41,844 bases of DNA, taken from assembly GCA_019510485.1 (NCBI GenBank), contig JAEKKI010000136.1:1-41844 (forward strand), given 5' to 3'. The notes beneath the pieces were generated by a model. That model searched no databases. It worked only from the letters and a program-made list of their open reading frames with translations, and was not told the origin of the DNA. Below are positions 24,840 through 34,188 of the stretch, piece by piece. A program made the position numbers and the translations under genes. Each line of letters opens with the position of its first letter. Position 1 is the first letter of the stretch. This DNA is from Catenulisporales bacterium (GTDB taxonomy: Bacteria > Actinomycetota > Actinomycetes > Streptomycetales > Catenulisporaceae).

Positions 24840-26327
24840 ATGCGTCCCCTCGACGGCTTCTCCCCGATCGCCGACCCCGTCGGCACCGCCCCCGACGTGC
24901 CCGACATCAGCGATGACGCGGCAGCTCCGGTGAAGGGATTCGCCTCCGGCACGGGCGTGTCTCCCGGCGCGGCGATCGACTTCCACATCTCCGTCACGCG
25001 CCCGCAGAACGTGACCGTAGAGATCTACCGCGTGGGCGCATACGGCGACCAGCGCACCGCGCTACTCGGGGCGAGCGAGCCCGTCGCGGCCGTCACGCAG
25101 CCGGATCCGGTCATCGACGACGAGACCGGCCTGATCACCTGTCCGTGGGAAGCCTCGTGGCGGCTGAACGTCCCGGCGGACTGGAAATCGGGCGCGTATC
25201 TCGCGGTTCTGCGCACCGAGGACGGCGCGAACTACGTCCCCTTCGTCGTCAGGAACCCGCGCCGCCGCGCCACCTGGCTGGTCGTCGTACCCTTCGCCTG
25301 CTACCAGGCGTACAACATGTACCCGTTCGACGGCGCGCGCGGAAAGAACCTCTACTACGGCTTCGACGAAAGCGGCGAGCAGTCCAGCAAGCTCCGCGCC
25401 TCCTCGGTCTCCTTCCAACGCCCCTATGAACTCACCGGCCTGCCCCGCGAGGCCGAGCGCGTCCACGACTTCGTCGTCTGGGCCGAGCGCCAGGGCTACG
25501 ACCTGGAGTACGCCACCAGCGCCGACCTCGACGACGGCCGCGTCGACCCGCTCGCCCACAAAGGCCTGATCTTCCCCGGCCACGACGAGTACTGGTCGGC
25601 CGGTATGCGCAAGACCCTCGTCAAGGCGCTGGACTCGGGCGTGTCAGCGGTCTTCCTCCAGGCGAACAACGTCTACTGGCACATCCGCTACGAAGGCTCG
25701 GTGATCACCTGCCACAAGTCCCGCCAGGACCCGGTGAAGACCAAGCGCCCCGGCCAGACCGTCATGTGGCGCGACCTGCGCCTGCCCGAGCAGGAACTGC
25801 TCGGCGCGCAGTACGTCAGCGTGGTCAAGGACGACGCCGCACTCGTCGTGGCGAACGCCGACCACTGGTTCTGGCAGGCGGCCGGCGCCGGCGAAGGCGA
25901 GGCGTTCCCGAACCTGGTCGGCGGCGAGGCGGACAGCGTCCAGGACCAGTATCAGAAGGCGGATTCCACCGAGTTCACGATCCTGGCCCGCTCCCCCTAC
26001 ACCGACGGCGCGGGCGGCGACCGCGTCCAGCACACCGTGCTGCACCGCAAGCCCAGCGGCGCGTGGGTCTTCGACGCGGGCACGTTCTACTGGCCGATGG
26101 CCCTGGGCCGCGAAGGCTTTGTCGATCCGCGCATCGAGGCGGCCACCGCGGCCCTGCTCGCGCGCATCGCCGCCGGCGACGGGCTCGCCTCCCCCTCGGC
26201 GCGCCGCCGGGCGGCGTTGACCGCTGCCCTGAAGCGCGAGGCGAGTCCCGCGGCGGTGTCCGCGAAGGCGAAGCCGGTGGTGAAGCGCGTCGGGCGCAAG
26301 GTGAAGCACACGCTGAAGCGGTCGTAG
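24840..26327 (+). CDS. DMFA2-like protein (N,N-dimethylformamidase beta-subunit C-terminal domain)
   Basis: A 495-residue protein with the layout of the DMFA2_C family. A beta-rich N-terminal part (VTVEIYRVGAYG, PADWKSGAYLAVLRTEDGANYVPFVVR) is followed by the glutamine amidotransferase-like core (WLVVVPFACYQAYNMYPFDG, DFVVWAERQGYDLEYATSADLD, GLIFPGHDEYWSAGMRKTL, VFLQANNVYWHIRYEG). GHDEYWS is the family hallmark. Dimethylformamide breakdown itself is not implied. The basic C-terminal 50 residues (KRVGRKVKHTLKRS) are unusual. No signal peptide is seen. A TAGGCT box at 24826-24831 ends eight bases before the ATG, suggesting a leaderless message. Confidence 0.82.
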   Translation: MRPLDGFSPIADPVGTAPDVPDISDDAAAPVKGFASGTGVSPGAAIDFHISVTRPQNVTVEIYRVGAYGDQRTALLGASEPVAAVTQPDPVIDDETGLITCPWEASWRLNVPADWKSGAYLAVLRTEDGANYVPFVVRNPRRRATWLVVVPFACYQAYNMYPFDGARGKNLYYGFDESGEQSSKLRASSVSFQRPYELTGLPREAERVHDFVVWAERQGYDLEYATSADLDDGRVDPLAHKGLIFPGHDEYWSAGMRKTLVKALDSGVSAVFLQANNVYWHIRYEGSVITCHKSRQDPVKTKRPGQTVMWRDLRLPEQELLGAQYVSVVKDDAALVVANADHWFWQAAGAGEGEAFPNLVGGEADSVQDQYQKADSTEFTILARSPYTDGAGGDRVQHTVLHRKPSGAWVFDAGTFYWPMALGREGFVDPRIEAATAALLARIAAGDGLASPSARRRAALTAALKREASPAAVSAKAKPVVKRVGRKVKHTLKRS

Positions 26328-26347
26328 GGGGTCAACGGGGAAACCGG

Positions 26348-27091
26348 CTACCCCCACCGCCCCGATCGCGCCAACACCACCGTCGCGGCAGCCGTCCCCG
26401 CCGTGGACGTCCGCAACACCGTCGGCCCCATCTTGTAGGCGACAGCCCCGGCGGCTTCGAAGATCTCCATCTCCTGCGGCGAGATCGACCCCTCAGGCCC
26501 GATCACCAGCACCACCTCGCCGCTGCCGAGCACGTCCAACCGCGCCAGCGGCGCCGAGGCGTCCTCATGCAGGATCAGCGCCTGATCGGCTGTGCCCAGC
26601 AGCTTCGCCACCTCACCCGTCGAGTGCAGCGCCTCGACCGTCGGCCACCAGGCCCGCCGCGACTGCTTCGCCGCCTCGCGCGCCACGGCCCGCCACTTGT
26701 TCAACGCCTTCTCGCCGCGCTCGCCCTTCCACTGCACGATGGACCGGCTCGCCGCCCAGGGCACGACCGCGTCGACACCGATCTCGGTCATCGTCTCCAC
26801 GGCGGTCTCGCCGCGGTCCCCTTTGGGCAGGGCCTGCACGACCGTGATCCGCGGCGCCGGCGCCGGTTCGCGCGCCACGTCCCGGACGTCCAGCTCCAGC
26901 CAGTCCTTGTGCGCCACCGCGACGACGCACTCGGCGACCGTGCCGCGGCCGTCCGCGAGGTCGACCCGCTCCCCGGCGGTGAGCCGGCGCACGAGCGCGG
27001 CGTGCCGCCCCTCGGGCCCGGTGAGCGACACGCGAGCACCGCGACCGGTCGTCTCAGCGTCCTGCCAGAAGAAGACCGGTGCGGTGCTCAA
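26348..27091 (-). CDS. rsmE: 16S rRNA (uracil1498-N3)-methyltransferase
   Basis: SPOUT-class SAM-dependent methyltransferase (247 aa) that modifies U1498 of 16S rRNA. The N-terminal PUA-like part is RVSLTGPEGRHAALVRRLTAGERVDLADGRG. The knotted domain shows VQALPKGDRGETAVETMTEIGVDAVVPW, VLVIGPEGSISPQEM and MGPTVLRTSTAGTAAATVVL, which make the SAM pocket. The start is TTG at 27091 with AGGG seven bases upstream. It is 42 bases downstream of dnaJ, in the conserved hrcA-dnaJ-rsmE order, and likely shares heat-shock control. Confidence 0.95.
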   Translation of the reverse strand: MSTAPVFFWQDAETTGRGARVSLTGPEGRHAALVRRLTAGERVDLADGRGTVAECVVAVAHKDWLELDVRDVAREPAPAPRITVVQALPKGDRGETAVETMTEIGVDAVVPWAASRSIVQWKGERGEKALNKWRAVAREAAKQSRRAWWPTVEALHSTGEVAKLLGTADQALILHEDASAPLARLDVLGSGEVVLVIGPEGSISPQEMEIFEAAGAVAYKMGPTVLRTSTAGTAAATVVLARSGRWG

Positions 27092-27133
27092 GTGTGACCC
27101 TGTCCGTGTAAGTGCCAGGCAACCAATAGCCGA

Positions 27134-28258
27134 TCAGCGGGCCCCGAAAGCGTCCCGCAGCCGCGAGAACAACTTCTGCTGCCCCGGCGCGAACTCTCCC
27201 GAAGGCCGCTCCTCGCCGCGCAGCTTGGCCAGCCGCCGCAGCAGGTCCTCCTGCTCGGCGTCGAGCTTGTTCGGGGTCTTCACCTCGACGTGCACGATCA
27301 GATCCCCACGCCCGGCGCCACGCAGATGCTGGATCCCGCGTCCCCGCAGCGTGATCGCGTGCCCGGACTGGGTCCCCGGGCGCACGTCGATCTCGGCGGG
27401 GCCGTCGAGCGTCTCCAGCGGCAGCTTGGTGCCCAGCGCCGCCGCCGTCATCGGCAGCGTGACCGTGCAGTGCAGGTCGTCGCCGCGCCGTTGGAATATC
27501 GGGTGCGGCAGCTCGACGATCTCGATGAACAGGTCGCCGGCCGGGCCGCCGCCGGGGCCGACCTCGCCCTCGCCGGCCAGCTGGATCCGGGTGCCGTTGT
27601 CGACGCCGGGCGGGATCTTGACGGTCAGCTTGCGGCGGGTGCGGACCCGGCCCTCGCCGGAGCACTCCGGGCAGGGAGTGGGCACGACGGTGCCGAAGCC
27701 CTGGCACTGCGGGCACGGCCGGGAGGTCATGACCTGGCCCAGGAAGGAGCGTGTGACCTGGGAGACCTCACCGCGGCCGTTGCACATGTCGCAGGTGACC
27801 GGGTGCGTGCCGGGGGCCGAGCCCTCGCCGGAGCAGGCGACGCAGATCACGGCGGTGTCGACGCTGATCTCGCGCGCGGAGCCGAAGGCGGCGTCGGCGA
27901 GCTCGATCTCGATCCGGATCAGGGCGTCGTTGCCCTTGCGGACGCGCGAACGCGGGCCGCGCGCGGTCTGGCCGCCGAAGAAGGCGTCCATGATGTCGGT
28001 GAAGCCGAACCCGGCGAAACCGCCGGCACCGCCGCCGGCGCGGGGGTCGCCGCCGAGGTCGTACATCTGCCGCTTCTGTGGGTCCGACAGGACCTCGTAC
28101 GCCATGCCTATCTCTTTGAACCGCTCTTGCGTACCCGGATCCGGGTTCACATCCGGGTGCAGTTCACGGGCCAGGCGCCGGTACGCCTTCTTGATCTCGT
28201 CCTGGGTGGCGTCCCGCCTCACGCCCAGGACCGCGTAGTAATCCGTCGACACCGACAT
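27134..28258 (-). CDS. dnaJ: Chaperone DnaJ (DnaJ2)
   Basis: Hsp40 co-chaperone (374 aa) that stimulates DnaK. The J domain has ELHPDVN (HPD motif). A glycine/phenylalanine linker follows ([16 protein letters not shown]). Four CxxCxGxG zinc repeats are complete: [24 protein letters not shown] and CPECSGEG. The substrate-binding C-terminal domains follow. I chose ATG 28258 ([13 protein letters not shown]); an in-frame TTG lies eight codons upstream. The position directly after hrcA marks it as DnaJ2 of the HrcA-controlled unit rather than the DnaJ1 of a dnaK operon. Confidence 0.95.
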   Translation of the reverse strand: MSVSTDYYAVLGVRRDATQDEIKKAYRRLARELHPDVNPDPGTQERFKEIGMAYEVLSDPQKRQMYDLGGDPRAGGGAGGFAGFGFTDIMDAFFGGQTARGPRSRVRKGNDALIRIEIELADAAFGSAREISVDTAVICVACSGEGSAPGTHPVTCDMCNGRGEVSQVTRSFLGQVMTSRPCPQCQGFGTVVPTPCPECSGEGRVRTRRKLTVKIPPGVDNGTRIQLAGEGEVGPGGGPAGDLFIEIVELPHPIFQRRGDDLHCTVTLPMTAAALGTKLPLETLDGPAEIDVRPGTQSGHAITLRGRGIQHLRGAGRGDLIVHVEVKTPNKLDAEQEDLLRRLAKLRGEERPSGEFAPGQQKLFSRLRDAFGAR

Positions 28259-28318
28259 GCCCTCGCTAGACTCCGCCCTCAAACTGCATCGAAATAAACG
28301 CTACGTCGTGCCAGGAGC

Positions 28319-29356
28319 TTAGGTCTCAGCCAGTATGCGCCCCACATAGGCGGCTACGGCGGTGACCGCTCCCATCATGCCCGGGTAATCCATCCGTGTG
28401 GGGCCCAGCACGCCGAGGTGGGCCACGACGTCCTCGCCCCGTTCGCCGCGGCCGTATCCGCTGCTGACCACCGATGTGCTGACCAGTCCCTCGTGCGCGT
28501 TCTCGTGCCCGATGCGCACCGTCAGCCCGGACTGTGCCTCGCCGAACAGCCGCAGCAGCACGACCTGCTCTTCCAGCGCCTCAAGCACCGGGTAGACCGT
28601 GTCGGGGAAATCGTGCCGGAAACGGGCGAGATTGGCCGTGCCGGCCATCACTATCCGCTCCTCGCGCTGCTCCACCACCGCGTCGAGCAGGGTCGCGGTG
28701 AGCGCCGCGATCCAGCCGCGGTCCTCCGGGGAGAAGCGCTCGGCGAAGTCGGCCAGCTGCGTCGGCACGTCGCCCAGGCGCCGTCCGCCGACCTCGGCGT
28801 TGAGCCGGGCCCGCACGTCGGCGACGGTCTGCTCGGAGATCGCGGCCCCGGTGTCGACGATCCGCTGCTCGACCCGGCCGGTGTCGGTGATCAGGACCAG
28901 CATGATCCGGCTGGGGGCGAGCGGCACCAGTTCCACGTGCCGCACCGCCGAGCGGCTCAGCGACGGGTACTGCACCACCGCGACCTGCTGGGTTATCTGC
29001 GCCAGCAGCCGCACCGTGCGCGCCACCACGTCGTCGAGGTCGACGGCCCCGTCCAGGAAGGAGTGGATGGCCCGCTTCTCCGGCGCCGACAGCGGCTTGA
29101 CTTGGGACAGCCGGTCCACGAACAGCCGGTATCCCTTGTCGGTGGGCACCCGGCCGGCGCTGGTGTGCGGCTGGTGGATGTAGCCCTCGTCCTCCAGTGC
29201 CGCCATCTCGTTGCGTATCGTGGCCGGCGACACGCCGATGTTGTGCCGCTCGACCAGGGCTTTGGAGCCGACCGGCTCCCTGGTGGCCACGTAGTCCTGC
29301 ACGATGGCGCGGAGCACGTCGAGCTTGCGCTCATCCAGTCTGCTCTCGGTCGTCAC
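28319..29356 (-). CDS. hrcA: Heat-inducible transcription repressor HrcA
   Basis: Repressor (345 aa) of class I heat-shock genes that binds CIRCE and responds to GroE availability. The N-terminal winged helix carries [55 protein letters not shown], the most conserved HrcA segment. The dimerisation and insert domains follow. The GTG start at 29356 is preceded by GGAGG five bases away; a longer frame would run into the CIRCE element. The CIRCE site at 29394-29420 shows autoregulation of hrcA-dnaJ(-rsmE). Confidence 0.96.
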   Translation of the reverse strand: MTTESRLDERKLDVLRAIVQDYVATREPVGSKALVERHNIGVSPATIRNEMAALEDEGYIHQPHTSAGRVPTDKGYRLFVDRLSQVKPLSAPEKRAIHSFLDGAVDLDDVVARTVRLLAQITQQVAVVQYPSLSRSAVRHVELVPLAPSRIMLVLITDTGRVEQRIVDTGAAISEQTVADVRARLNAEVGGRRLGDVPTQLADFAERFSPEDRGWIAALTATLLDAVVEQREERIVMAGTANLARFRHDFPDTVYPVLEALEEQVVLLRLFGEAQSGLTVRIGHENAHEGLVSTSVVSSGYGRGERGEDVVAHLGVLGPTRMDYPGMMGAVTAVAAYVGRILAET

Positions 29357-29393
29357 ACCCGCCTCCGCTTCGTCGGCCCCGCACTGTGCGGCC

Positions 29394-29420
29394 TTGGCAC
29401 TCAACGGGCCGGAGTGCCAG
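29394..29420. promoter_or_regulatory. CIRCE operator upstream of hrcA
   Basis: TTGGCACTC, nine bases, GAGTGCCAG. It matches the CIRCE consensus (TTAGCACTC-N9-GAGTGCTAA) except at symmetric or near-end positions. It lies 37 bases upstream of the hrcA start; a TACACT -10 on the minus strand (29433-29438) puts the start of transcription right beside it. Confidence 0.9.
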
Positions 29421-29561
29421 GGCTTGCCTTTCAGTGTAACGGCGGGTAGCCACCAATGGTCCTCCGGCCGGTCGGGTATCAGCTGCGCCCCAGGTCGACG
29501 CGGCCGCCTAGGGCGGCCTCAACCCGATCAACCGAGAGGCTGGGCTGACAGTATCGGGGAC

Positions 29562-30413
29562 ATGAGTACTTGGAGCCAGACCGCCGAAGGGATCTTTACC
29601 CGCCGGTTCGATCCGGTGAACGTCACGGTGACCGCTGTGCTCGGCGGCGAGGGAGTCCTCGTGGTCGACACGCGGTGCAGTGTGGAGGAGGGGCACGAGC
29701 TGCGCGAGGAGCTGGCGCGGCTGACGCCGTTGCCGGTGCGCTGGGTGGTGAACACGCACACGCACTTCGATCACATGTGGGGCAACGCCGCGTTCGACAT
29801 CCCGTTCTCGGTGCCGCCGGCCGAGTTCTGGGGCCACGAGAACATGCCGGAGTTCGATCCGGAGGATCCGGAGTTCCTGGAGTTCCGCGAGTACGTCATC
29901 CGCGAGGGCGGTCCGGAGTGGGTGCCGAAGATGGACGCGCTGGTGGTCCGCGAGCCTGACCATCGAGTACGTACTTCGCACGTCCTCGACCTCGGCGGCC
30001 GCGTCGCCGAGCTGCGTTACTGCGGTCGCGGTCATACCGACAACGATCTGGTGGTCTGGCTGCCGGATGCCGATGTGCTGCTGGGCGGCGATCTGGTCGA
30101 GCAGTCGGGTCCGGTCGCCTTCGGCAGGGATTCGTTCCCGCTGGACTGGCCGGGGACGCTGGCCGCTCTGGCATCGCTGACCGCCGAGGACACCACGTAC
30201 GTGCCCGGCCATGGCGATCCTGCGGGCCGTGGATTCCTGGTGGAGACTCAGGAGTTCGTCACGGCGGTGGCCGAGCAGATCAGAGCCCTGTACGCCGAGG
30301 GTGTTCCGGTCGATCGGGCGCTGGAGGCCGGCAACTGGCCGTTGGAGGACGCCTCGCACTTCGCCGACGCGGTGAAGCGCGGTTATACGCAGCTGTCGGG
30401 CGAGCTTTTGTAG
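29562..30413 (+). CDS. MBL-fold metallo-hydrolase
   Basis: Metallo-beta-lactamase-superfamily hydrolase (283 aa), probably with two metal ions. The ligands are in HTHFDHMWGN (HxHxDH), GHTDNDLVVW, LLGGDLVEQSG and VPGHGDP. The sequence is of the general quinoprotein relay/lactonase-like type; the substrate is unknown. ATG 29562 begins MSTWSQTAEGIFTRRF; GGGGA is only one base upstream, so the start site may be used without a typical ribosome site. It is followed ten bases later by the DUF3097 gene, so the two are co-transcribed, divergent from hrcA. Confidence 0.9.
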   Translation: MSTWSQTAEGIFTRRFDPVNVTVTAVLGGEGVLVVDTRCSVEEGHELREELARLTPLPVRWVVNTHTHFDHMWGNAAFDIPFSVPPAEFWGHENMPEFDPEDPEFLEFREYVIREGGPEWVPKMDALVVREPDHRVRTSHVLDLGGRVAELRYCGRGHTDNDLVVWLPDADVLLGGDLVEQSGPVAFGRDSFPLDWPGTLAALASLTAEDTTYVPGHGDPAGRGFLVETQEFVTAVAEQIRALYAEGVPVDRALEAGNWPLEDASHFADAVKRGYTQLSGELL

Positions 30414-30423
30414 GGTGGCGGGC

Positions 30424-31269
30424 GTGCCAGAGCCCGACATCCACAGCAAGCAGTACTCCCCTGAACTCTCCCCCACGCCTCGCCGATCCGCCTCGACGGA
30501 GGTGGAAGCAGTACGCGATCTGGTCGTCGAAGACGTCGAGACAGGGTTCTGCGGCGCGGTGATCTGGGTCGAGAAGACTCCCGGCGGCCCGACCGTGACG
30601 CTGGAGGACCGCTTCGGCAAGCACCGCGTCTTCCCGCTCGGGCCCGGCTTCTGGATCGACGGCCGCCCGGTGACGCTGGTCGCCCCGAAGGCGTCGCAGG
30701 GAGCTGTGAAGCCCCGGCGCACGGCGTCGGGCTCGATCGCGGTCCCCTCGGCCCGGGCCCGGGTGGCGCGCGCCGGCCGGGTCTATGTCGAGGGCCGGCA
30801 CGACGCCGAGCTGGTCGAGAAGGTCTGGGGCGACGACCTGCGCGTCGAGGGCGTGGTGGTCGAGTACCTGGAGGGCGTGGACGACCTGGCGGCGATCGTC
30901 GCCGACTTCCGTCCCGGCCCGGACGCGCGCCTGGGCGTGCTGGTGGACCACCTGGTGCCGGGCACGAAGGAGGCGCGCATCGTCGAGGAGGCGCGGCGCT
31001 CCCCGTTCGCCGAGCACCTGCTGGTGGTCGGGCATCCGTATGTGGACGTGTGGCAGGCGGTCAAGCCGTCGGCGCTGGGCATCGCCGCGTGGCCCGAGGT
31101 GCCGCGCGGCCGGCCGTGGAAGGAAGGAGTCTGCGAAGCCCTCGGCTGGCCGGTGAACACGCCGGCGGCGTGGAAGCGGATCCTGCGGTCGGTGCGCGAC
31201 TACCGGGATCTGGAGCCGGTGCTGCTGGGGCGGGTCGAGGAGCTGATCGACTTCGTGACCGGGGTGTAG
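30424..31269 (+). CDS. DUF3097 family protein with a TOPRIM-like motif
   Basis: A conserved actinobacterial protein (281 aa) of unknown function. The middle part begins RVYVEGRHDAELVEKVWGDDL, which resembles the first strand and Glu of a TOPRIM fold. LGVLVDHLVPGTKE stands where TOPRIM proteins have the DxD pair, here Asp followed by His. Next come HPYVDVWQAVKPSALGIAAWPEVPRG and a final helix. A nuclease or RNA-maturase-like role is conceivable but not supported by a complete catalytic triad. GTG 30424 is preceded by AGGG eight bases upstream; a GTG at 30415 is the alternative. Confidence 0.8.
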   Translation: MPEPDIHSKQYSPELSPTPRRSASTEVEAVRDLVVEDVETGFCGAVIWVEKTPGGPTVTLEDRFGKHRVFPLGPGFWIDGRPVTLVAPKASQGAVKPRRTASGSIAVPSARARVARAGRVYVEGRHDAELVEKVWGDDLRVEGVVVEYLEGVDDLAAIVADFRPGPDARLGVLVDHLVPGTKEARIVEEARRSPFAEHLLVVGHPYVDVWQAVKPSALGIAAWPEVPRGRPWKEGVCEALGWPVNTPAAWKRILRSVRDYRDLEPVLLGRVEELIDFVTGV

Positions 31270-31272
31270 GGG

Positions 31273-31956
31273 TCAGTGGGGCGCGGCGTGTTCCCCGGCG
31301 ACCCAGCCCGAAAGCGCCGCGACGTCGTGCTCGCAGTGCGGGGAGTCCCGGAAGGTCAGCTCGATGCCCGGCGGGGTGACCAGTAGGTAAGAGGTCTTGG
31401 ATGCGCACGGCGGGTTGCCGTCGGAGCCGTAGGCCAGGACCGCGGCGGCCGAGGCGCCGGGTGCCAGGGTCATCGCCTGCGCGGTGGGATCGGGATTGAC
31501 CGTGAAAGGCAGCTGCTGGTGGTCCTGGTCCAGGACCGACACCGCCGGATGGGCCGTGAGGGTGCAGGCGGCCGTGCTGTGGTTGGTGACCACGATGTCC
31601 CAGAACGTTGAGCCGGCCGCGGCTCCCGGCAGCTCGTCCAGCCGGGCGGTGGCTCCGGGAGCCGCACAGACCGGCGCGGAGCCTGGGGCCGTCGAGCTGC
31701 TCGTCACCGATGCCTGTGCCGATGTCGATGCTGATGTCGGTGCCGTGCCGGAACTCGGCGAGGAAGCCGCGGAACCGGTCGTAGTCGTACCCGCGACCGT
31801 CGAAGAACTCGAACTCGCCGGTCCGACAGACTTCGCCGACCCGCTCGACCCGCTCGACCCGCCGCATCCCGCGGCGATCACTCCCACCGCGACCGCCGTC
31901 AGCACCCAGGCCGCCCGGCCTGTCGCCACGTTCCCGTCGTACCGTTCCGGCCACAT
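31273..31956 (-). CDS. DUF4232 lipoprotein
   Basis: A 227-residue secreted lipoprotein. The signal peptide ends in the lipobox VIAAGCGG, so Cys31 is lipidated. A Ser/Thr/Ala-rich linker of about 60 residues follows (possibly glycosylated or a wall spacer). The C-terminal beta-rich DUF4232 domain comes next, with four Cys (VCAAPG, ACTLTA, PPCASK, SPHCEHD) probably in two disulfides. GGGAGGG five bases before the ATG supports the start. It is the last gene behind hemW and the MOSC gene on the same strand. Function unknown. Confidence 0.85.
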   Translation of the reverse strand: MWPERYDGNVATGRAAWVLTAVAVGVIAAGCGGSSGSSGSAKSVGPASSSSSTVAGTTTTGSAASSPSSGTAPTSASTSAQASVTSSSTAPGSAPVCAAPGATARLDELPGAAAGSTFWDIVVTNHSTAACTLTAHPAVSVLDQDHQQLPFTVNPDPTAQAMTLAPGASAAAVLAYGSDGNPPCASKTSYLLVTPPGIELTFRDSPHCEHDVAALSGWVAGEHAAPH

Positions 31957-31974
31957 GGTGACCCTCCCAGTCGG

Positions 31975-32637
31975 TTACCCGATCTTCGCGAGCCGCTCTT
32001 GGGCCCACTCCTTCAAAGGCGGCGCCAGCTCCTCGACCCCCAGCAGCGCCTTCGCCTGATCGCGGTCGCGATGGTAGATCCGCGACGCGTCCTGAACGGT
32101 GAATCCGTGCGCCGGACGCGACAGCACCTCCAGCGTGTCCCCCGCGCCGACGTCGCCCTCCGTAAGCACTCGCAGATACGCGCCGGGCCGCAGCGCCTTC
32201 TCGAAGCGGCGCGTCATCGTCCGGTCCCCGGCCCGGACGCCGAGCTTCCAGCAGGGGAGCCGGGGCTGCGCGACCTCGAACTCGACCGTGCCGATGCGCC
32301 AGCGCTCGCCGACCACCGCCTGGCTGACGGCGTAGCCGGCGATGGTGAGGTTCTCACCGACGAATCCGTCCTCGACGGGGCGGCCCAGTTCGGCGGCCCA
32401 GAAGTCCAGGTCCTCGCGCGCGTAGGCGTAGACGGCCTTGTGCACACCCGCGTGGCTCACCTGATCGGCCTGCCGGTCGCCGGCGACGTGGTGGTCGGCG
32501 ATCCGCACCCGTCCGGGGACCGGCTCCTTGAAGATGGCGGTCTGCCGGATCTCGCCGTTCAACTCCACGTCGCGGGGCTGTCCGACGTTCACGCTGACCA
32601 GGCGGCCGGCGGCGGGATTCGTGGATGCGGTCGTCAT
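31975..32637 (-). CDS. MOSC domain protein (YiiM-like)
   Basis: A 220-residue molybdenum-cofactor sulfurase C-terminal domain protein. The conserved Cys expected to bind Mo cofactor or sulfur lies in RLPCWKLG, and the family motifs DHHVAGDRQADQVSHAGVHKAVYAYAREDLDFW and FVGENLTIAGY are intact. Standalone YiiM proteins act in reduction of N-hydroxylated bases in E. coli; a similar role is a family-level inference. GAGAGG lies nine bases before the ATG. It sits 12 bases after hemW and is likely co-transcribed. Confidence 0.9.
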   Translation of the reverse strand: MTTASTNPAAGRLVSVNVGQPRDVELNGEIRQTAIFKEPVPGRVRIADHHVAGDRQADQVSHAGVHKAVYAYAREDLDFWAAELGRPVEDGFVGENLTIAGYAVSQAVVGERWRIGTVEFEVAQPRLPCWKLGVRAGDRTMTRRFEKALRPGAYLRVLTEGDVGAGDTLEVLSRPAHGFTVQDASRIYHRDRDQAKALLGVEELAPPLKEWAQERLAKIG

Positions 32638-32649
32638 GGGCCCATCCTC

Positions 32650-33876
32650 TCAGTCGACCAGATCGCGGACAACCGCGTCTGCCAGCAGTCTTCCCTTCAG
32701 AGTAAGGACCGCCGACCCCGCGGCCAATGACCGCGGATCCAGCAGGCCCTCGGCGGCGGCGCGGATCGCGGCTTCGCGTCCGGCCGGCTTCAGCAGGCTG
32801 ATTTCGCACCCTGATTCCAGCCGCAGCTCCAGCAGGATCCGCTCCACGCGGCGGTCCTCGGCGTCCAGCACCTCGCGGGCGTGCGCGGGCGAGCGCCCGG
32901 CGGCCAGGCGCTGGGAGTAGGCGCTCGGGTGTTTGACGTTCCACCAGCGGGTGCCGCCGACATGGCTGTGCGCGCCGGGGCCGACGCCCCACCAGTTCGC
33001 GCCGGTCCAGTAGAGCAGGTTGTGACGGGAGCGGCCTTCGGGCGTCGCGGCCCAGTTCGACACCTCGTACCAGGCGAAGCCGGCGGCGGCCAGCGCTTGG
33101 TCGGCGATCAGGTAGCGGTCGGCGTGCACGTCGTCGTCGATCATCGGCAGCTCGCCGCGTTTGACCCGGGCCGCCAGGCGCGTGCCGTCCTCGACGATGA
33201 GCGAGTACGCCGAGAGGTGATCGGGCCCGGCGCCGATCGCGGCGTCCAGGGAGGCGCGCCAGTCGTCGTCGCTCTCTCCCGGCGTGCCGTAGATGAGGTC
33301 CAGGTTCACGTGCTCGAACCCGGCGGCGCGCGCCTCGCGCACGCAGGCTTCGGGCCGTCCCGGCGTGTGGCGGCGGTCCAGGACCCGCAGGACGTGCTCG
33401 CGGGCGCTCTGCATGCCGAACGAGATGCGGGTGAACCCGCCGGCGCGCAGCTCGGCCAGGTAGGCCGGGTCCACGGACTCGGGGTTGGCCTCGGTGGTGA
33501 CTTCGGCGTCCGGCGCCAGGCCGAACTCCTCGCGGACCGCGCCGAGCAGCGCGACCAGGTCGGCGGCCGGCAACATGGTCGGGGTGCCGCCGCCGAAGAA
33601 CACGGTCCGCACCGGCAGGTCGGCGGCGCCGAGGACCTTGCGGGCCAGGCGGATCTCCTCGATCGCGGTGCCGGCGTAGGTGGCTTGGGAGGCGCCGCCG
33701 CCGAGCTCGGAGGCGGTGTAGGTGTTGAAGTCGCAGTAGCCGCAGCGGCTCGCGCAGTAGGGGACGTGGATGTAGAACGCGAGCGGCGTGCCGGTCAGCT
33801 CGGGCTCGGCGAGGGCCTGCGGCGGCAGCGATCCGTCGGCGGGGACGGGTTCACCGTCGGGGAGGACACCTGGCAT
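32650..33876 (-). CDS. hemW: HemW-type radical SAM protein
   Basis: A radical SAM protein (408 aa) related to coproporphyrinogen III oxidase HemN but acting as a heme chaperone in characterised cases. The iron-sulfur motif is YCASRCGYCDF (CxxxCxxC). FFGGGTPTML, TTEANPES, RISFGMQS and NLDLIYGTPGES follow. The fourth Cys typical of true HemN after the motif is Phe-Asn here, as in HemW. The N-terminal 30 residues (LPDGEPVPADGSLP) are typical of actinobacterial members. In related genomes hemW adjoins lepA; here a 6-kb accessory segment separates them. Confidence 0.93.
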   Translation of the reverse strand: MPGVLPDGEPVPADGSLPPQALAEPELTGTPLAFYIHVPYCASRCGYCDFNTYTASELGGGASQATYAGTAIEEIRLARKVLGAADLPVRTVFFGGGTPTMLPAADLVALLGAVREEFGLAPDAEVTTEANPESVDPAYLAELRAGGFTRISFGMQSAREHVLRVLDRRHTPGRPEACVREARAAGFEHVNLDLIYGTPGESDDDWRASLDAAIGAGPDHLSAYSLIVEDGTRLAARVKRGELPMIDDDVHADRYLIADQALAAAGFAWYEVSNWAATPEGRSRHNLLYWTGANWWGVGPGAHSHVGGTRWWNVKHPSAYSQRLAAGRSPAHAREVLDAEDRRVERILLELRLESGCEISLLKPAGREAAIRAAAEGLLDPRSLAAGSAVLTLKGRLLADAVVRDLVD

Positions 33877-33947
33877 GCGTTCATTGTCTCTTATGTTCGA
33901 TGCCGCTCATGTTCGACGCCGCTCATGTTCAGACAGCGACCGGAGCC

Positions 33948-34061
33948 CCGGCGGCCTCGGCCTACGTGGACCAGCGTGAACGCCGCCATGACCAGCGCGG
34001 ACAGGACACCGAGCACCACGCTGACCTCGCCCGGCCCGCGCCGGTCGGCCAGGTGCCCGAC
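33948..34061 (-). pseudogene. MFS transporter relic
   Basis: A short frame on the minus strand reads VGHLADRRGPGEVSVVLGVLSALVMAAFTLV, an MFS motif A (GxLADRxG) followed by one hydrophobic helix, then runs into unrelated sequence. No start, no other helices and no partner frame complete it. It looks like a remnant of a transporter gene at one edge of the segment inserted between hemW and lepA. The rest of the 346-base stretch 33877-34222 holds only the promoter-like and hairpin elements listed separately. Confidence 0.45.
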
Positions 34062-34142
34062 CGGGCAGCGGGATGTTCCCCAACCCCTTGTCGTCGCCGA
34101 GACTACCGTTATAGGCGTTGGCCGCCAAAGGGTATTACGCGG

Positions 34143-34148
34143 TAGACT
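34143..34148 (+). promoter_or_regulatory. -10 box before the GNAT gene
   Basis: TAGACT fits the actinobacterial -10 consensus; TTGGCC lies 19 bases upstream as a weak -35. A transcript would start at about 34155, immediately ahead of a terminator hairpin. Confidence 0.45.
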
Positions 34149-34159
34149 GCTCGCTGACA

Positions 34160-34188
34160 AAGCCTTCCGGTGCGCCGGGAGGCTTTTT
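34160..34188 (+). terminator. Rho-independent terminator or attenuator in the GNAT leader
   Basis: AAGCCTTCCGG and CCGGGAGGCTT form an 11-bp stem (one G-T pair) with a four-base loop and run into five T residues. It lies between the TAGACT box and the GNAT start at 34223, so most transcripts from that promoter would stop here unless something relieves it. Confidence 0.7.

Noticed and set aside
24840-26327. Genuine N,N-dimethylformamidase large subunit
   Set aside because: Only the C-terminal domain family is matched, the protein is shorter than the enzyme subunit, and no small-subunit gene is nearby.
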